In this document: positions 25,008 through 33,404 of the stretch, in pieces
How positions within the stretch are numbered: the stretch's first letter is position 1
Layout of the letters: each line of letters starts with the position of its first letter
From: Clostridia bacterium
Lineage (GTDB): Bacteria > Bacillota > Clostridia > Christensenellales > Pumilibacteraceae
Direction: 5' to 3'
DNA length: 33,693 bases
Assembly (NCBI GenBank): GCA_022791915.1
Contig: JAAWAB010000020.1
Span: 68,391 to 102,083, forward strand
The notes under the pieces: model-generated
What the model was told of the DNA's origin: nothing
Seen by the model: only the letters and a program-made list of their open reading frames with translations
The model's database searches: none
Translations under genes and position numbers: made by a program

Positions 25008-27599
25008 ATGAAGATATTCAAGCGCATTTACTATCCCGTTATGGCGGCGCTGGTCGTGTTGATGTTGGTGCTCGGCATTGTGGACGCGCGCGTTCCCGCT
25101 ATGGGAGGCAAGTTGACGAAGGCGGAGACGGACGCGGCAACCGCGTATGCGACGAGCGCGCTTTCGGGCGGCTTGCAGATTACGGACGTGCTTACCGACA
25201 AAGACAAAGTGGGCGAGGACTATGCGGCGCAACGCATATATACCGATTTGACGGACGACGACGGCAACAATCTTGCCGAATACTTCCGTGCGCCCGAAGT
25301 GAACGGCGAGCGGTACAAACTTCCCGGCGTATTCATTCAGAAAACGAAGGTGCGGCACGACGCGCAGGGCAACGGCTCTACGGTTGCGGTGGAGCAGGAA
25401 GTGGAAAACGTGATATTGGCTCTGCCCGGAAAGAGCGAGCAGGCGATACTGCTGCATGCGCGCACGGACGGCAGCGTGATTGGCGGCGGTGCGGACGCGG
25501 CGAGCGTGGGCGCGTTGACCGAAGTTGCCGTGAAAACCTTGAAAGAATATAACTTCCGCGCGGGCGAGCAACCCGAGAATACCATTGTGTTCCTGTTCGG
25601 CGACGCGGGGCAGTACGGCGATTTGGGCGCGGCGGCGTTTATGCACCAGTTCAAAGGGTTCGACAACGTGGCGGGCAACATAAAGGCGGTTGCCGATTTT
25701 CAATCGGGCGGCACGGGCGGCACGCTGATGACGTATGCCGAATCGGACGGCAATTTGGGACTTGTGGGCAAGTACGCGCGGTTTAACGGCGGCACGTTTG
25801 CGTCGAGCGCGCTTGCGGCTTTATTTGACAAAACCGAGTATGCGTCGGCGGGCGTGTTCGGGGACGTGAATACGTTGCGCTTTACCAACCGCGGCGGGTT
25901 TAACCGCTACGGCACGGCGGGCGACGGCGAAGTGAGCGCGAAGTTGGTCGGTCAACAGGCGAACGCCATGGCGCGGTTTATTTCGTGCTTTGCGAACGAT
26001 TCGATTGCCGCGTTGGACGCGAAATCGAACGCGGTATATTTTTCGTATTTGGACGTGATGACGGTGTACTATCCCGCCGTGGTCGCATTTGTGATTGCGG
26101 GCATTATTCTGGGACTGATGATTGCCGTGATTATATTGAACGTGCGGAATAAGACCTTCTCTTGGGGCAAGGCGCTTGCGGGGCTTGCCGTTCAACTTGT
26201 TACGTTGCTGGCTACGGCGCTCTCTATGTTGGTGCTTTACTACTTGTTTGCGCTGTTGTTGTCGGGATTCGGCGTGATACCGTTCCACAGTTTATCGGCG
26301 GTGAAATTCGCGGGGACGGGCATGCTTATTTCGGCGATGATACTGGCGGTGACGATTGCCATCTGCTTTTACATTCTGCTCAAACGGGCGTTCGGCATAA
26401 AGGCGATTGACGTGGTGCGCGGCAACACGGTGTTGTTTGCGATTGTTGCCGTGGTGTTGTCGTTCGCGTTGCCCGCGGTGAGTTATCCGTTTACCTGCGT
26501 GGCGCTGTTCTCGTTGGTTGCCATGCTGATGACGGTGTTGTTTAAGAACAAATTCAAAAAGCGGTTTTCTACCGACATCGAGCGGTTGTTCCTGTACGTG
26601 TGGGGCGTGGTATTCGCGTTGCCGTTGTTTATGCCGTTGTTCTACGCGGCGCAGACGGCGTATGCGGCTGTGTCGGTTGTGGTAATCGGAACGCTGTTCG
26701 TGGCGCTTTCGGGGTGCATTGCTCCGTTTGCCGACTACTTAAAGCCGGTGCTCGATAAGGCGTTCGGCAAGTTGCCGCAACGTACCGTGCGTGTGGAACG
26801 CACCGTAGTGGAACGGCAGGAAGACCGTGCGAAGAAGGGCAAATTCACCGAAGTGACGGTGAAGAAAGTGGAGAAAGAAAAGATTGCCTGGAAATACATG
26901 AATCGCATAGGGCTTTCGCTGGCGGCGTTTATTTCGGCGGTAATGATTGTGCTGTTCTGTTCGTTCGGCACGGCGTACAGCTCGGCTGCGGTTGCTACGT
27001 ACGACTATTACGATTCGGTATACGACGATTCGCTGTTGTTTGTGTACGATGACGGAACGGCGACCGTAGAAGTGCACGACCAGGTGGCGTACAACTACAT
27101 TCGTTACGCAGTGAACGACTTGAACTGGGACGCCGACAAAAAGGCGTACGTAAAGAACTACAACGGTTCGGTGGATAAGATTTTGGGCTCGGTGCGTCCC
27201 GAACTTTCGGTGACGGAAAATACGGTGAGCTTTTCGACGGTGGACGCGTCGGCGTCGCAGATTGTGGTGACGCTGAAAAACGCGAAAAAGGTAACGAGCG
27301 TAATCTTTAACAAAGACACCGACAGAGAGAGCGAAGAATACGAGTTCTCCGAGCAGGAGGAGATTGTGTTCCGTTTGCCGTTCGGATACGAAGAATTTTC
27401 GATGACGGTGGAAGGAAGTTGCGACGTGGAATTGGAACAGCAAATTCGGGGCGACGCGGCGACAATCAACAATCTGCTGGGGTTGGACGACGTGGACGGC
27501 GACTGGGACAAACTTGCCGAATATTACGTGGGCAACGACGAAATCTATCCCGCGCTACGCAGCGGCATTGTGATTCGGCTGACGAAAAGCGTGGGCTGA
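25008..27599 (+). CDS. Polytopic membrane protein with an M28-peptidase-like ectodomain lacking the metal-ligand residues
   Basis: 863 aa from ATG 25008, with GGAGG seven bases upstream; an in-frame TTG at 24984 precedes that site and is rejected. One N-terminal membrane helix (about 8-26) leads to an extracytoplasmic domain of about 320 residues. Its pattern follows M28/FXNA-type aminopeptidases (AILLHARTDG, GGGADAASVGALTE, NTIVFLFGDAGQYGDLGAAAF, ADFQSGGTGG, FNRYGTAGDGEVSAKLVGQQ). By my alignment from memory each expected metal or catalytic residue is changed (see findings). About seven to nine helices follow (355-660), then a C-terminal outside domain of about 200 residues. The architecture recalls ERMP1-like M28 membrane proteins. 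It is probably a non-catalytic binding or assembly protein. A terminator follows at 27706-27736. Confidence 0.7.
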   Translation: MKIFKRIYYPVMAALVVLMLVLGIVDARVPAMGGKLTKAETDAATAYATSALSGGLQITDVLTDKDKVGEDYAAQRIYTDLTDDDGNNLAEYFRAPEVNGERYKLPGVFIQKTKVRHDAQGNGSTVAVEQEVENVILALPGKSEQAILLHARTDGSVIGGGADAASVGALTEVAVKTLKEYNFRAGEQPENTIVFLFGDAGQYGDLGAAAFMHQFKGFDNVAGNIKAVADFQSGGTGGTLMTYAESDGNLGLVGKYARFNGGTFASSALAALFDKTEYASAGVFGDVNTLRFTNRGGFNRYGTAGDGEVSAKLVGQQANAMARFISCFANDSIAALDAKSNAVYFSYLDVMTVYYPAVVAFVIAGIILGLMIAVIILNVRNKTFSWGKALAGLAVQLVTLLATALSMLVLYYLFALLLSGFGVIPFHSLSAVKFAGTGMLISAMILAVTIAICFYILLKRAFGIKAIDVVRGNTVLFAIVAVVLSFALPAVSYPFTCVALFSLVAMLMTVLFKNKFKKRFSTDIERLFLYVWGVVFALPLFMPLFYAAQTAYAAVSVVVIGTLFVALSGCIAPFADYLKPVLDKAFGKLPQRTVRVERTVVERQEDRAKKGKFTEVTVKKVEKEKIAWKYMNRIGLSLAAFISAVMIVLFCSFGTAYSSAAVATYDYYDSVYDDSLLFVYDDGTATVEVHDQVAYNYIRYAVNDLNWDADKKAYVKNYNGSVDKILGSVRPELSVTENTVSFSTVDASASQIVVTLKNAKKVTSVIFNKDTDRESEEYEFSEQEEIVFRLPFGYEEFSMTVEGSCDVELEQQIRGDAATINNLLGLDDVDGDWDKLAEYYVGNDEIYPALRSGIVIRLTKSVG

Positions 27600-27705
27600 A
27601 CGGGAAGTGCGAAGGGAAAGCGGGGGCGACGCGGAAAGGCGTTTTATGCGTGCGAACCGCGAAAATAATTGCCGAAACGGTTAAATCGGGGGTTGATACC
27701 CGTAA

Positions 27706-27736
27706 AAAAGGGCAGAAAAAGTATTTTTGCCCTTTT
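27706..27736 (+). terminator. Terminator of the M28-like gene
   Basis: AAAAGGGC (27706-27713) pairs with GCCCTTTT (27729-27736), with an inner AAAAA/TTTTT extension across a small bulge. The stem's own T-run ends the structure. Confidence 0.65.
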
Positions 27737-27753
27737 ATAATAGGGTTTTACGG

Positions 27754-27783
27754 TAGACAAATTCCGTGTTGTTATGGTATAAT
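27754..27783 (+). promoter_or_regulatory. Promoter of the GH95-like gene
   Basis: TAGACA, 18 bases, extended consensus -10 TGG-TATAAT (27778-27783). The start would be near 27790, with a leader of about 88 bases to the ATG at 27878. Confidence 0.65.
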
Positions 27784-27877
27784 CTGTACAGACGATAACG
27801 GAATTGCGACCGATTTTCGGGTCGGTTCGGGTACCGTGACGGATACGGAAGAATATAATAAAGAGGTCGGAGATTTT

Positions 27878-30271
27878 ATGGTAACAATTCGCAAACCCAA
27901 AAACGCACTCAAATTCACGTTGCCTGCCGGGTGGTGGGGGTCTTCTTGGCGTGAAGCGGTTCCCACGGGCAACGGCGTGATAGGCGCCGCGGTATACGGC
28001 GGCGCCGCCAACGACGTGATTATGATTAGTCACAGCGACAACTGGTGGCAGGGCGGTGTGGGCGTGCTGAAAGACGTTGCCGACAAGCTCCCTACGGTGC
28101 GCAAGAAGATGGACGACGGCGACGTACGCGACGCCGAGAACGTGCTGAAAAACGCGCTGATTAGTCAGAATTACCGCCCGACGCTCTCGTATCCGTTGCC
28201 GCTTTGCGATTTTCGCGTGAACATGCGGTTGGACCGTGCGGCGAAGGAATACAGTCGGATTCTGAACATGGACAGCGGCGAGATTTCGGTGACGTTCAAG
28301 GACGGGGCGACGCGGTTCGACCGTTCGGTATTCGTATCGCGCGCGCAGAACATTATTGTATACGAGATTACGCGGACGGGCGGCAAGGCGATTGACGTGA
28401 AGATGTCGTTGGATTTACACGACCGTTTTAACGTGCGGACGCCCGACGCGATTTCCAAATTACCCGACGGCGTGAACGTGAAGTACGAAAAATATTTCAT
28501 GTGCTTTTCGGCGCGCAGCGATTCGGGCGCGGAGTTCGGCGCGGTGGGATTTATCAATCATTACGGCGGCGAGCAGATTGTGGAAACGGACGGCATTACG
28601 GTGCGGGGCGCCGAGAAGGTGCTTGTGATTTTGCGTCCGTTTGTGGAGAGTCAGCGCGAGAAGGAGTGGAAGGCGGCGAAGGAGTCGCTTAAATCCGTTA
28701 AATCCACGTATGAGAAATTGTTGAAAGAGCACACGCCGTTACACGCGAAGCTTATGGGGAGTGCGGAACTCGATTTAGACGCCGTATACCGCGAGATGCC
28801 TGTGGACGACTTGATTAAGAAGGCGTTTGCGGAAGGGGAACTTACGCCCGCTTTGGTGGAAAAGTTGTGGGCGTTCGGCAGATATCTGATGATTTGCGGG
28901 TCGTCGCCTGCGTCGTTGCCGCTTGCGCCGTACGGATTGTGGTGCGGCGATTACAAGGCGCCGGGAAGTCAGATTAACGCGGCGGGCAGTTTGCAGAACA
29001 CGTACAGTCACGTGCTGGCGGGCAATCTTGCCGATTACATGTTGAGCATTTTCACCTATTACGAGAGCGTGTTGGACGACTTGAAAAAGAACGCGTCGCG
29101 CTTGTACGGTTGCCGCGGGATTTTCATTCCGTCGGTGACGGCGCACGGCACGGGCGTACTCGGCATGGTGGACAGCAAAGTAATTCATTTCACCGCCGTT
29201 GCGGGGTGGATTGCGCAACTGTATTATGACTATTATTTATTTACCGACGATTTGAAGTTTTTGAAAACGCGGGCGTTGCCGTTTATGAAAGAAGTGGCGC
29301 TGTTTTACGAGAACTTCTTCAAAATCGGGGCGGGGAACAAGTATGACAGTTGCCCGTCGTACTCGCCCGACACGACGCCCGCAAACTATGCGAACGGCGG
29401 CGTGGACACGTTGGAAATCGCGCGCGGCGCCACCATTGATTTTGCGGTGGCGAAAGAGCTTTTGAACAACTTGGTGGAAGGCAGCGAACGCGCGGGGCTG
29501 AACAAGGGCGAGATTCCCAAGTGGAAAGACATGCTGACGCGCATGCCCGAATACAAGGTGAACGAGGACGGGTCGGCGCGCGAATATACCGATTCGGCGT
29601 TTGCGGACAACTGGACGTCGGCGTCGCCTGCGATGTTCTATCCCGTGTATCCGGGGTGTGAGATTACGGCGGACAACGCCGAGCAGATGCGTCCGTTTGC
29701 GCTTGCCGCAAAGAAAAAGTTGGCGCTGGCTACCGACGAACAGACGAGCATGAGTTTGAGCCGCTATGCGTCCGTTTTGGCGCGTATGGGCGACGGCGAC
29801 AGTGCGTTGGACGTGATTACCGCCGTGACGAGAAGTATGGCGATGAACAATCTGGTGTTTGCCGCTACCGACTGGCGCGGCATGGGCGTGGGCAGCAACG
29901 GCAACTGGGCGCAATATTCGGTGGAAAGCAATATGGGCGTAACGGCGGCGTTACAGGAGATGTTCGTGCAATCGTCGCCCGATACGATACGGCTTTTGCC
30001 CGCTTTGCCGTCGGCTTTCCAAAAGGGCGAAATAGACGGTATTCAGACGCGCACGGGCGTGGAAGTTACTTCGCTTGCCTGGGATAAGAGAAAGGGCACC
30101 GTGCTCGTGAAAATCAAATCCAAACGTGCGGCAACGGTGGATTTGCGCTTACCCGAAGGCGCAAAACGCTTTAAGCAACTCGGAAAAGAGAAAGTGGACT
30201 ACGAAGCGGGCACCGTGACGGGACTCGAACTTGCGGCGAACAAAACGGTAGTGTTGGATATACGGTGGTAA
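27878..30271 (+). CDS. GH95-like alpha-L-fucosidase (divergent, cytoplasmic)
   Basis: 797 aa from ATG 27878, preceded by GGAG at six bases; the open frame extends far upstream through the terminator and promoter and is non-coding there. The N-terminal beta domain (AVPTGNGVIGAAVYGG, NDVIMISHSDNWW) and the (alpha/alpha)6 barrel with C-terminal ALQEMFVQS, IRLLPALPSAFQKGEIDGIQTR are typical of GH95. GH95 enzymes invert and act on alpha-1,2-fucosides or alpha-L-galactosides. Positions that I align with the catalytic residues are altered: the acid lies in PSYSPDTTP (Asp498 for Glu), the aspartate of the QIDGNFG region reads SVESNMG (Glu683), and the Asn pair region reads Q365-I-N367. No signal peptide. 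It stands alone between a terminator and repeat copy C. Confidence 0.75.
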   Translation: MVTIRKPKNALKFTLPAGWWGSSWREAVPTGNGVIGAAVYGGAANDVIMISHSDNWWQGGVGVLKDVADKLPTVRKKMDDGDVRDAENVLKNALISQNYRPTLSYPLPLCDFRVNMRLDRAAKEYSRILNMDSGEISVTFKDGATRFDRSVFVSRAQNIIVYEITRTGGKAIDVKMSLDLHDRFNVRTPDAISKLPDGVNVKYEKYFMCFSARSDSGAEFGAVGFINHYGGEQIVETDGITVRGAEKVLVILRPFVESQREKEWKAAKESLKSVKSTYEKLLKEHTPLHAKLMGSAELDLDAVYREMPVDDLIKKAFAEGELTPALVEKLWAFGRYLMICGSSPASLPLAPYGLWCGDYKAPGSQINAAGSLQNTYSHVLAGNLADYMLSIFTYYESVLDDLKKNASRLYGCRGIFIPSVTAHGTGVLGMVDSKVIHFTAVAGWIAQLYYDYYLFTDDLKFLKTRALPFMKEVALFYENFFKIGAGNKYDSCPSYSPDTTPANYANGGVDTLEIARGATIDFAVAKELLNNLVEGSERAGLNKGEIPKWKDMLTRMPEYKVNEDGSAREYTDSAFADNWTSASPAMFYPVYPGCEITADNAEQMRPFALAAKKKLALATDEQTSMSLSRYASVLARMGDGDSALDVITAVTRSMAMNNLVFAATDWRGMGVGSNGNWAQYSVESNMGVTAALQEMFVQSSPDTIRLLPALPSAFQKGEIDGIQTRTGVEVTSLAWDKRKGTVLVKIKSKRAATVDLRLPEGAKRFKQLGKEKVDYEAGTVTGLELAANKTVVLDIRW

Positions 30272-30288
30272 AATATTTATCAAGCCTT

Positions 30289-30476
30289 TTGGGGATGCGC
30301 CGCCAATAGAAGCACTTTTTTGTATATCCTTGCAGGAACTTTTGGATTTCTGATGATAATATAGGGTTGAAGATAATCCCACCTTTTTGAAGTGCCCAAA
30401 AAGGTGGGACGAAAAAGGACCAAGAGGGGACACTTTTCGATTGTGTCCCCTCTTTGGAAACACCCCCGCAACGACC
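30289..30476 (+). repeat. Structured intergenic repeat, copy C
   Basis: Begins TTGGGGAT 18 bases after the GH95-like stop, with a T6 stretch as in copy B, then CTTGCAG and TTTCTGATG blocks resembling copy A. Its first hairpin has perfect 11-bp arms CCCACCTTTTT / AAAAAGGTGGG (30378-30406). The second has AAGAGGGGACAC / GTGTCCCCTCTT (30422-30454) with a 10-base loop. It ends with AAACACCCCCGCAAC. No closing hairpin is visible. Confidence 0.75.
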
Positions 30477-30545
30477 AATTATGTTTCAGTATTTTCATAA
30501 CCGAAACTTGCGGAAAAAGATAGTGTATCGGGTAACAAAAATTTC

Positions 30546-30776
30546 CTATTTTTGTTTATTTTTGAGTCCGATAAGATAATCAATGGAAACGTGAAAATAT
30601 TCGGCAAGTGCAATAACGGATAAGGCACTCGGAATCCGTTGACCGGTTTCCCAATAGGCAATGGCGCTTTGCGATAACCCCGTAGCTTTTGCCAATTCTT
30701 TTTGCGTCATTTTTTGTTCTATACGTAATTCTTTCAAACGTTCGCACAACGTTTTAAGGGTTTGTTTGAGTTCCAT
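30546..30776 (-). CDS. Small XRE/Cro-CI family DNA-binding regulator
   Basis: 76 aa, a stand-alone helix-turn-helix protein: KTLCERLKELRIEQKMTQKE, LAKATGLSQSAIAYWETGQR, then IPSALSVIALAEYFHVSIDY ending LIGLKNKQK. It has no sensor or dimerisation domain beyond the five-helix fold. It begins at ATG 30776 with AGGA upstream on the minus strand. A palindrome 40 bases upstream of its start lies exactly in the spacer of an opposing promoter and is its likely operator. Such small regulators occur in phage, toxin-antitoxin and stress modules; no partner gene is apparent here. Confidence 0.88.
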   Translation of the reverse strand: MELKQTLKTLCERLKELRIEQKMTQKELAKATGLSQSAIAYWETGQRIPSALSVIALAEYFHVSIDYLIGLKNKQK

Positions 30777-30809
30777 AATCCTATCATAACATAAATCGTG
30801 GAAAAATGC

Positions 30810-30838
30810 TTGACTTTACACGAAATGTGTAATAAATT
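30810..30838 (+). promoter_or_regulatory. Promoter with palindromic operator filling the spacer
   Basis: TTGACT (30810-30815) and TAAATT (30833-30838) are separated by exactly 17 bases, TTACACGAAATGTGTAA, a dyad with 6-bp arms and a 5-base centre. A repressor bound there would block the promoter. Downstream the + strand has only a 17-codon reading frame (ATG 30852) and then the terminator at 30979. Confidence 0.6.
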
Positions 30839-30851
30839 TTTTATTGAGATT

Positions 30852-30905
30852 ATGGATATGCTGACGGGTGCGTATGCGGGGTATTACTGGAAGAAGGCGG
30901 CGTAA
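30852..30905 (+). CDS. Possible 17-residue peptide (MDMLTGAYAGYYWKKAA)
   Basis: This is the only reading frame directly behind the operator-bearing promoter. In frame it could also start at ATG 30825. No clear Shine-Dalgarno site is present, and codon evidence is too short to judge. It may be a real small peptide, the remnant of a larger gene, or chance. Confidence 0.2.
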   Translation: MDMLTGAYAGYYWKKAA

Positions 30906-30978
30906 GACGGAAAAGACGGTTTGACGGGGAGAGATTTCATGCGAAAGAGTGTGCCGCAAGAAATAACAATCATACAAC

Positions 30979-31013
30979 AAAGCCCGACACGGAGTGTATT
31001 GCGTCGGGCTTTT
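30979..31013 (+). terminator. Strong intrinsic terminator
   Basis: AAAGCCCGAC (30979-30988) pairs perfectly with GTCGGGCTTT (31003-31012), followed by T and A. It would end the short transcript from the promoter at 30810 and isolate the GH112 gene. Confidence 0.8.
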
Positions 31014-31074
31014 ACGTTGTGGGCGGAATGTTAGAAAAAAGTATATTTTGCGAGAAGATACGCAAGAAAAAGGG

Positions 31075-31103
31075 TTGCGCTCGGTATACGAATAAGGTAT
31101 ACT
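31075..31103 (+). promoter_or_regulatory. Promoter of the GH112 gene
   Basis: TTGCGC, 17 bases, TATACT (31098-31103). GGTATAC occurs twice in direct orientation (31083-31089 and 31096-31102), 13 bases apart, one copy including the -10 box; a possible operator. Confidence 0.55.
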
Positions 31104-31142
31104 GAACGGAGAACGGCGACAGTACGTTTGGAGGAAGGAAAC

Positions 31143-33308
31143 ATGCGGACAAGCGGCAGAGTGACGATACCCACGGACGAGAGTTTTGTGGAAGGAACGA
31201 GAGAGATTGCGGCGAAATGGGGCGCGGACGCGGTGCGGGACTGCGACGGCACGGTATTGCCGAAGAACGCCAAAGAACTCGGCAAAGTATACAATACCTA
31301 TTTTATCGTGCGGGGCGATAACGAATGGGGCAGGCGTCACCCCGAAGAAGCGCAAAGAATCTTTTTGATGAGTGAACGCGTCCTTGCGGTGGAAAGCAGC
31401 GTAAAAATTCCGTTTATGGCGGGATTTTTGCGCGACCAATTCGACCCCGACTACGCGAATATAAGTCGTTGGCAGGTGTGCGACCGCACGACGGGAGAAA
31501 TGCTTGCGGCGGACGAATGGGAAGTAAACCGAAAGAAACACGAAATAACGATACCCAAAGCAAAAAAAATGCACGAATACACGGTGTCGTTTTTGGCGCG
31601 GGTGACGTGGCACCCCGTGCAGGTATATAACTACATTACCAACAACTGGACGTGCGAAAAGCAACTTACGTACGACCCTGCCTATCCTGCCACAAAGGAA
31701 TACATAAAAAAGCACATGCGGGAATGGTGCGAAAACAATCCCGACACGAGCGTAGTGCGGTTTACCACCTTTTTGTATCAGTTTACTTTAATCTTTAACG
31801 AGCAAGGCAAAGAGAAGTATGTGGACTGGTTCGGGTACGGTCAGACGGCGAATCTCGTGCTGATGGACGAATTCGAGAAGGAAACGGGCTTAAAGCTCAC
31901 TGCCGAAGATTTTGTGGACGGGGGCTATTATAACAACACTTTCCGCAACCCCACTCTGAAATTCCGCAAGTGGCAGGATTTTATTGCGCGGTTCGTGAGT
32001 AAGACGGTGCGCGCTCTGGTGGACATCTGCCACGAATACGGCAAAGAGGCGATGATGTTTTTGGGCGACGACTGGATAGGCGCCGAACCGTACGGAAAAT
32101 ATTTTTCCGACATGAATTTAGACGCGGTGGTGGGCAGCGTGGGCGGCGGCGTGACCGTGCGCATGCTCTCGGAGATTCCGCACGTCAAATACCGCGAAGG
32201 GCGGTTTTTGCCCTACTTTTTCCCCGACACGTTTTTCGAGGGGAACGAGCAAGGGGCGGTAGACGAACTCAATCGCAACTGGCTGACGGCGCGCAGAGCG
32301 CTCATGCGCAAGCCGCTCGACAGAATGGGATTCGGGGGGTATTTATCGCTTGCGGCGAAGTTCCCCGATTTTGTGAGTCGTGTAACCGAAATATGCGACG
32401 AGTTCCGCACGATTATCCATGCGGTTGGCGAAAACAAGCCGTATTGCGCGCTCAAAGTGGGAATTTTGAACGCGTGGGGGAGTTTGCGGAGTTGGCAAAG
32501 TCACATGGTGGCGCACGAGTTATGGTATCAGCAGATTTATTCGTATCAGGGGATTTTGGAGTCGTTGAGCGGTTTGCCGATTGACGTGGCGTTTCTGTCG
32601 TTTGACGACGTGCGAAACGGTGTGCCCGAAGGGATAGACGTGCTCGTCAACGCGGGCGACGCATACACGGCGTTTTCGGGCGGCAAAGAGTGGCGTTGCG
32701 AAAAGTTGCAGGCGGCAATCCGCGAGTTTGTGTATAACGGCGGCGGGTTCGTCGGCGTGGGCGAGCCGACGGCTTGCGAAGGAAACGGCAGATACTTTCA
32801 GCTTGCCGACGTGCTAGGCGTGGACGAAGAAGTGGGCTTCACGCTGTCGCAGGATAAGTATAATATAGAGAAGGCGGCGCACGAACTGACCGAAGGATTG
32901 GGAAAAACCGACTACGGCGAGGATAAGAAGAATATTTATGCGCTCAACGGTACAAAGGTGCTTGATATAGCGTTTAGCGACAGATTCAAGCGTAGTGTGA
33001 ACGTGGGCGAAGTGAAAATGGCGGCGAACGAATTCGGAAAGGGAAAGAGTTTTTACATTACGGGTTTGCCGTATTCGTTTGAAAATTCACGTTTGTTGTA
33101 TAAGGCGCTTACGTGGTGCGCAGGCAAGGATTTATACCGAGCTTATGCCGAGAACGTGAACGTGGAATGCAACTACTATCCCGCAAGCGGAAAGTACGCG
33201 TTGGTAAACAACGGCAAGCAAGAGCAAACTACCGATTTTTACGACGTGAAAGGGAACAAACGGACGGTTGTGCTTGCGCCCATGCAGATAAAATGGATAG
33301 AAGAATAG
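31143..33308 (+). CDS. GH112 1,3-beta-galactosyl-N-acetylhexosamine phosphorylase
   Basis: 721 aa from ATG 31143, preceded by GGAGG; an in-frame TTG at 31128 overlaps that site and is rejected. The protein matches galacto-N-biose/lacto-N-biose I phosphorylase along its length: GRVTIPTDESFV at the N-terminus, MAGFLRDQFDPDYANISRWQVCDR, MMFLGDDWIGAEPYG with Asp309-Asp310-Trp311 at the known catalytic aspartate region, VVGSVGGGVTVRM, and a C-terminal beta domain. It splits Gal-beta-1,3-GlcNAc or Gal-beta-1,3-GalNAc with phosphate to galactose 1-phosphate and the N-acetylhexosamine. It is cytoplasmic. Whether it prefers the mucin core disaccharide, the milk type, or galactosyl-rhamnose cannot be read from the sequence. 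Confidence 0.93.
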   Translation: MRTSGRVTIPTDESFVEGTREIAAKWGADAVRDCDGTVLPKNAKELGKVYNTYFIVRGDNEWGRRHPEEAQRIFLMSERVLAVESSVKIPFMAGFLRDQFDPDYANISRWQVCDRTTGEMLAADEWEVNRKKHEITIPKAKKMHEYTVSFLARVTWHPVQVYNYITNNWTCEKQLTYDPAYPATKEYIKKHMREWCENNPDTSVVRFTTFLYQFTLIFNEQGKEKYVDWFGYGQTANLVLMDEFEKETGLKLTAEDFVDGGYYNNTFRNPTLKFRKWQDFIARFVSKTVRALVDICHEYGKEAMMFLGDDWIGAEPYGKYFSDMNLDAVVGSVGGGVTVRMLSEIPHVKYREGRFLPYFFPDTFFEGNEQGAVDELNRNWLTARRALMRKPLDRMGFGGYLSLAAKFPDFVSRVTEICDEFRTIIHAVGENKPYCALKVGILNAWGSLRSWQSHMVAHELWYQQIYSYQGILESLSGLPIDVAFLSFDDVRNGVPEGIDVLVNAGDAYTAFSGGKEWRCEKLQAAIREFVYNGGGFVGVGEPTACEGNGRYFQLADVLGVDEEVGFTLSQDKYNIEKAAHELTEGLGKTDYGEDKKNIYALNGTKVLDIAFSDRFKRSVNVGEVKMAANEFGKGKSFYITGLPYSFENSRLLYKALTWCAGKDLYRAYAENVNVECNYYPASGKYALVNNGKQEQTTDFYDVKGNKRTVVLAPMQIKWIEE

Positions 33309-33369
33309 CGGGGCGAAGTCGGAAAAGAAAAAAATCACGAAATTCGCCGAATTTTTTTGCGAAAAAGTC

Positions 33370-33398
33370 TTGACAAACAGATACGGTTGTGGTATTCT
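33370..33398 (+). promoter_or_regulatory. Strong promoter, probably of an rRNA operon
   Basis: Perfect TTGACA (33370-33375), 17 bases, extended -10 TGG-TATTCT (33393-33398). The start would be near 33405, at the first base of a 6-bp hairpin GCTATC-GTTT-GATAGC. Confidence 0.7.
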
Positions 33399-33404
33399 AT
33401 ATAA

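Noticed and set aside
27419-27877. 153-codon upstream extension of the GH95-like frame
   Set aside because: It runs through the end of the previous gene, a terminator and a consensus promoter; the ATG at 27878 has the ribosome site and begins where GH95 homology begins.
30939-31034. 31-codon frame with GGGGAGAG upstream before the GH112 gene
   Set aside because: A strong intrinsic terminator lies inside it (30979-31013), so it is more likely chance, though the ribosome-like site is noted.
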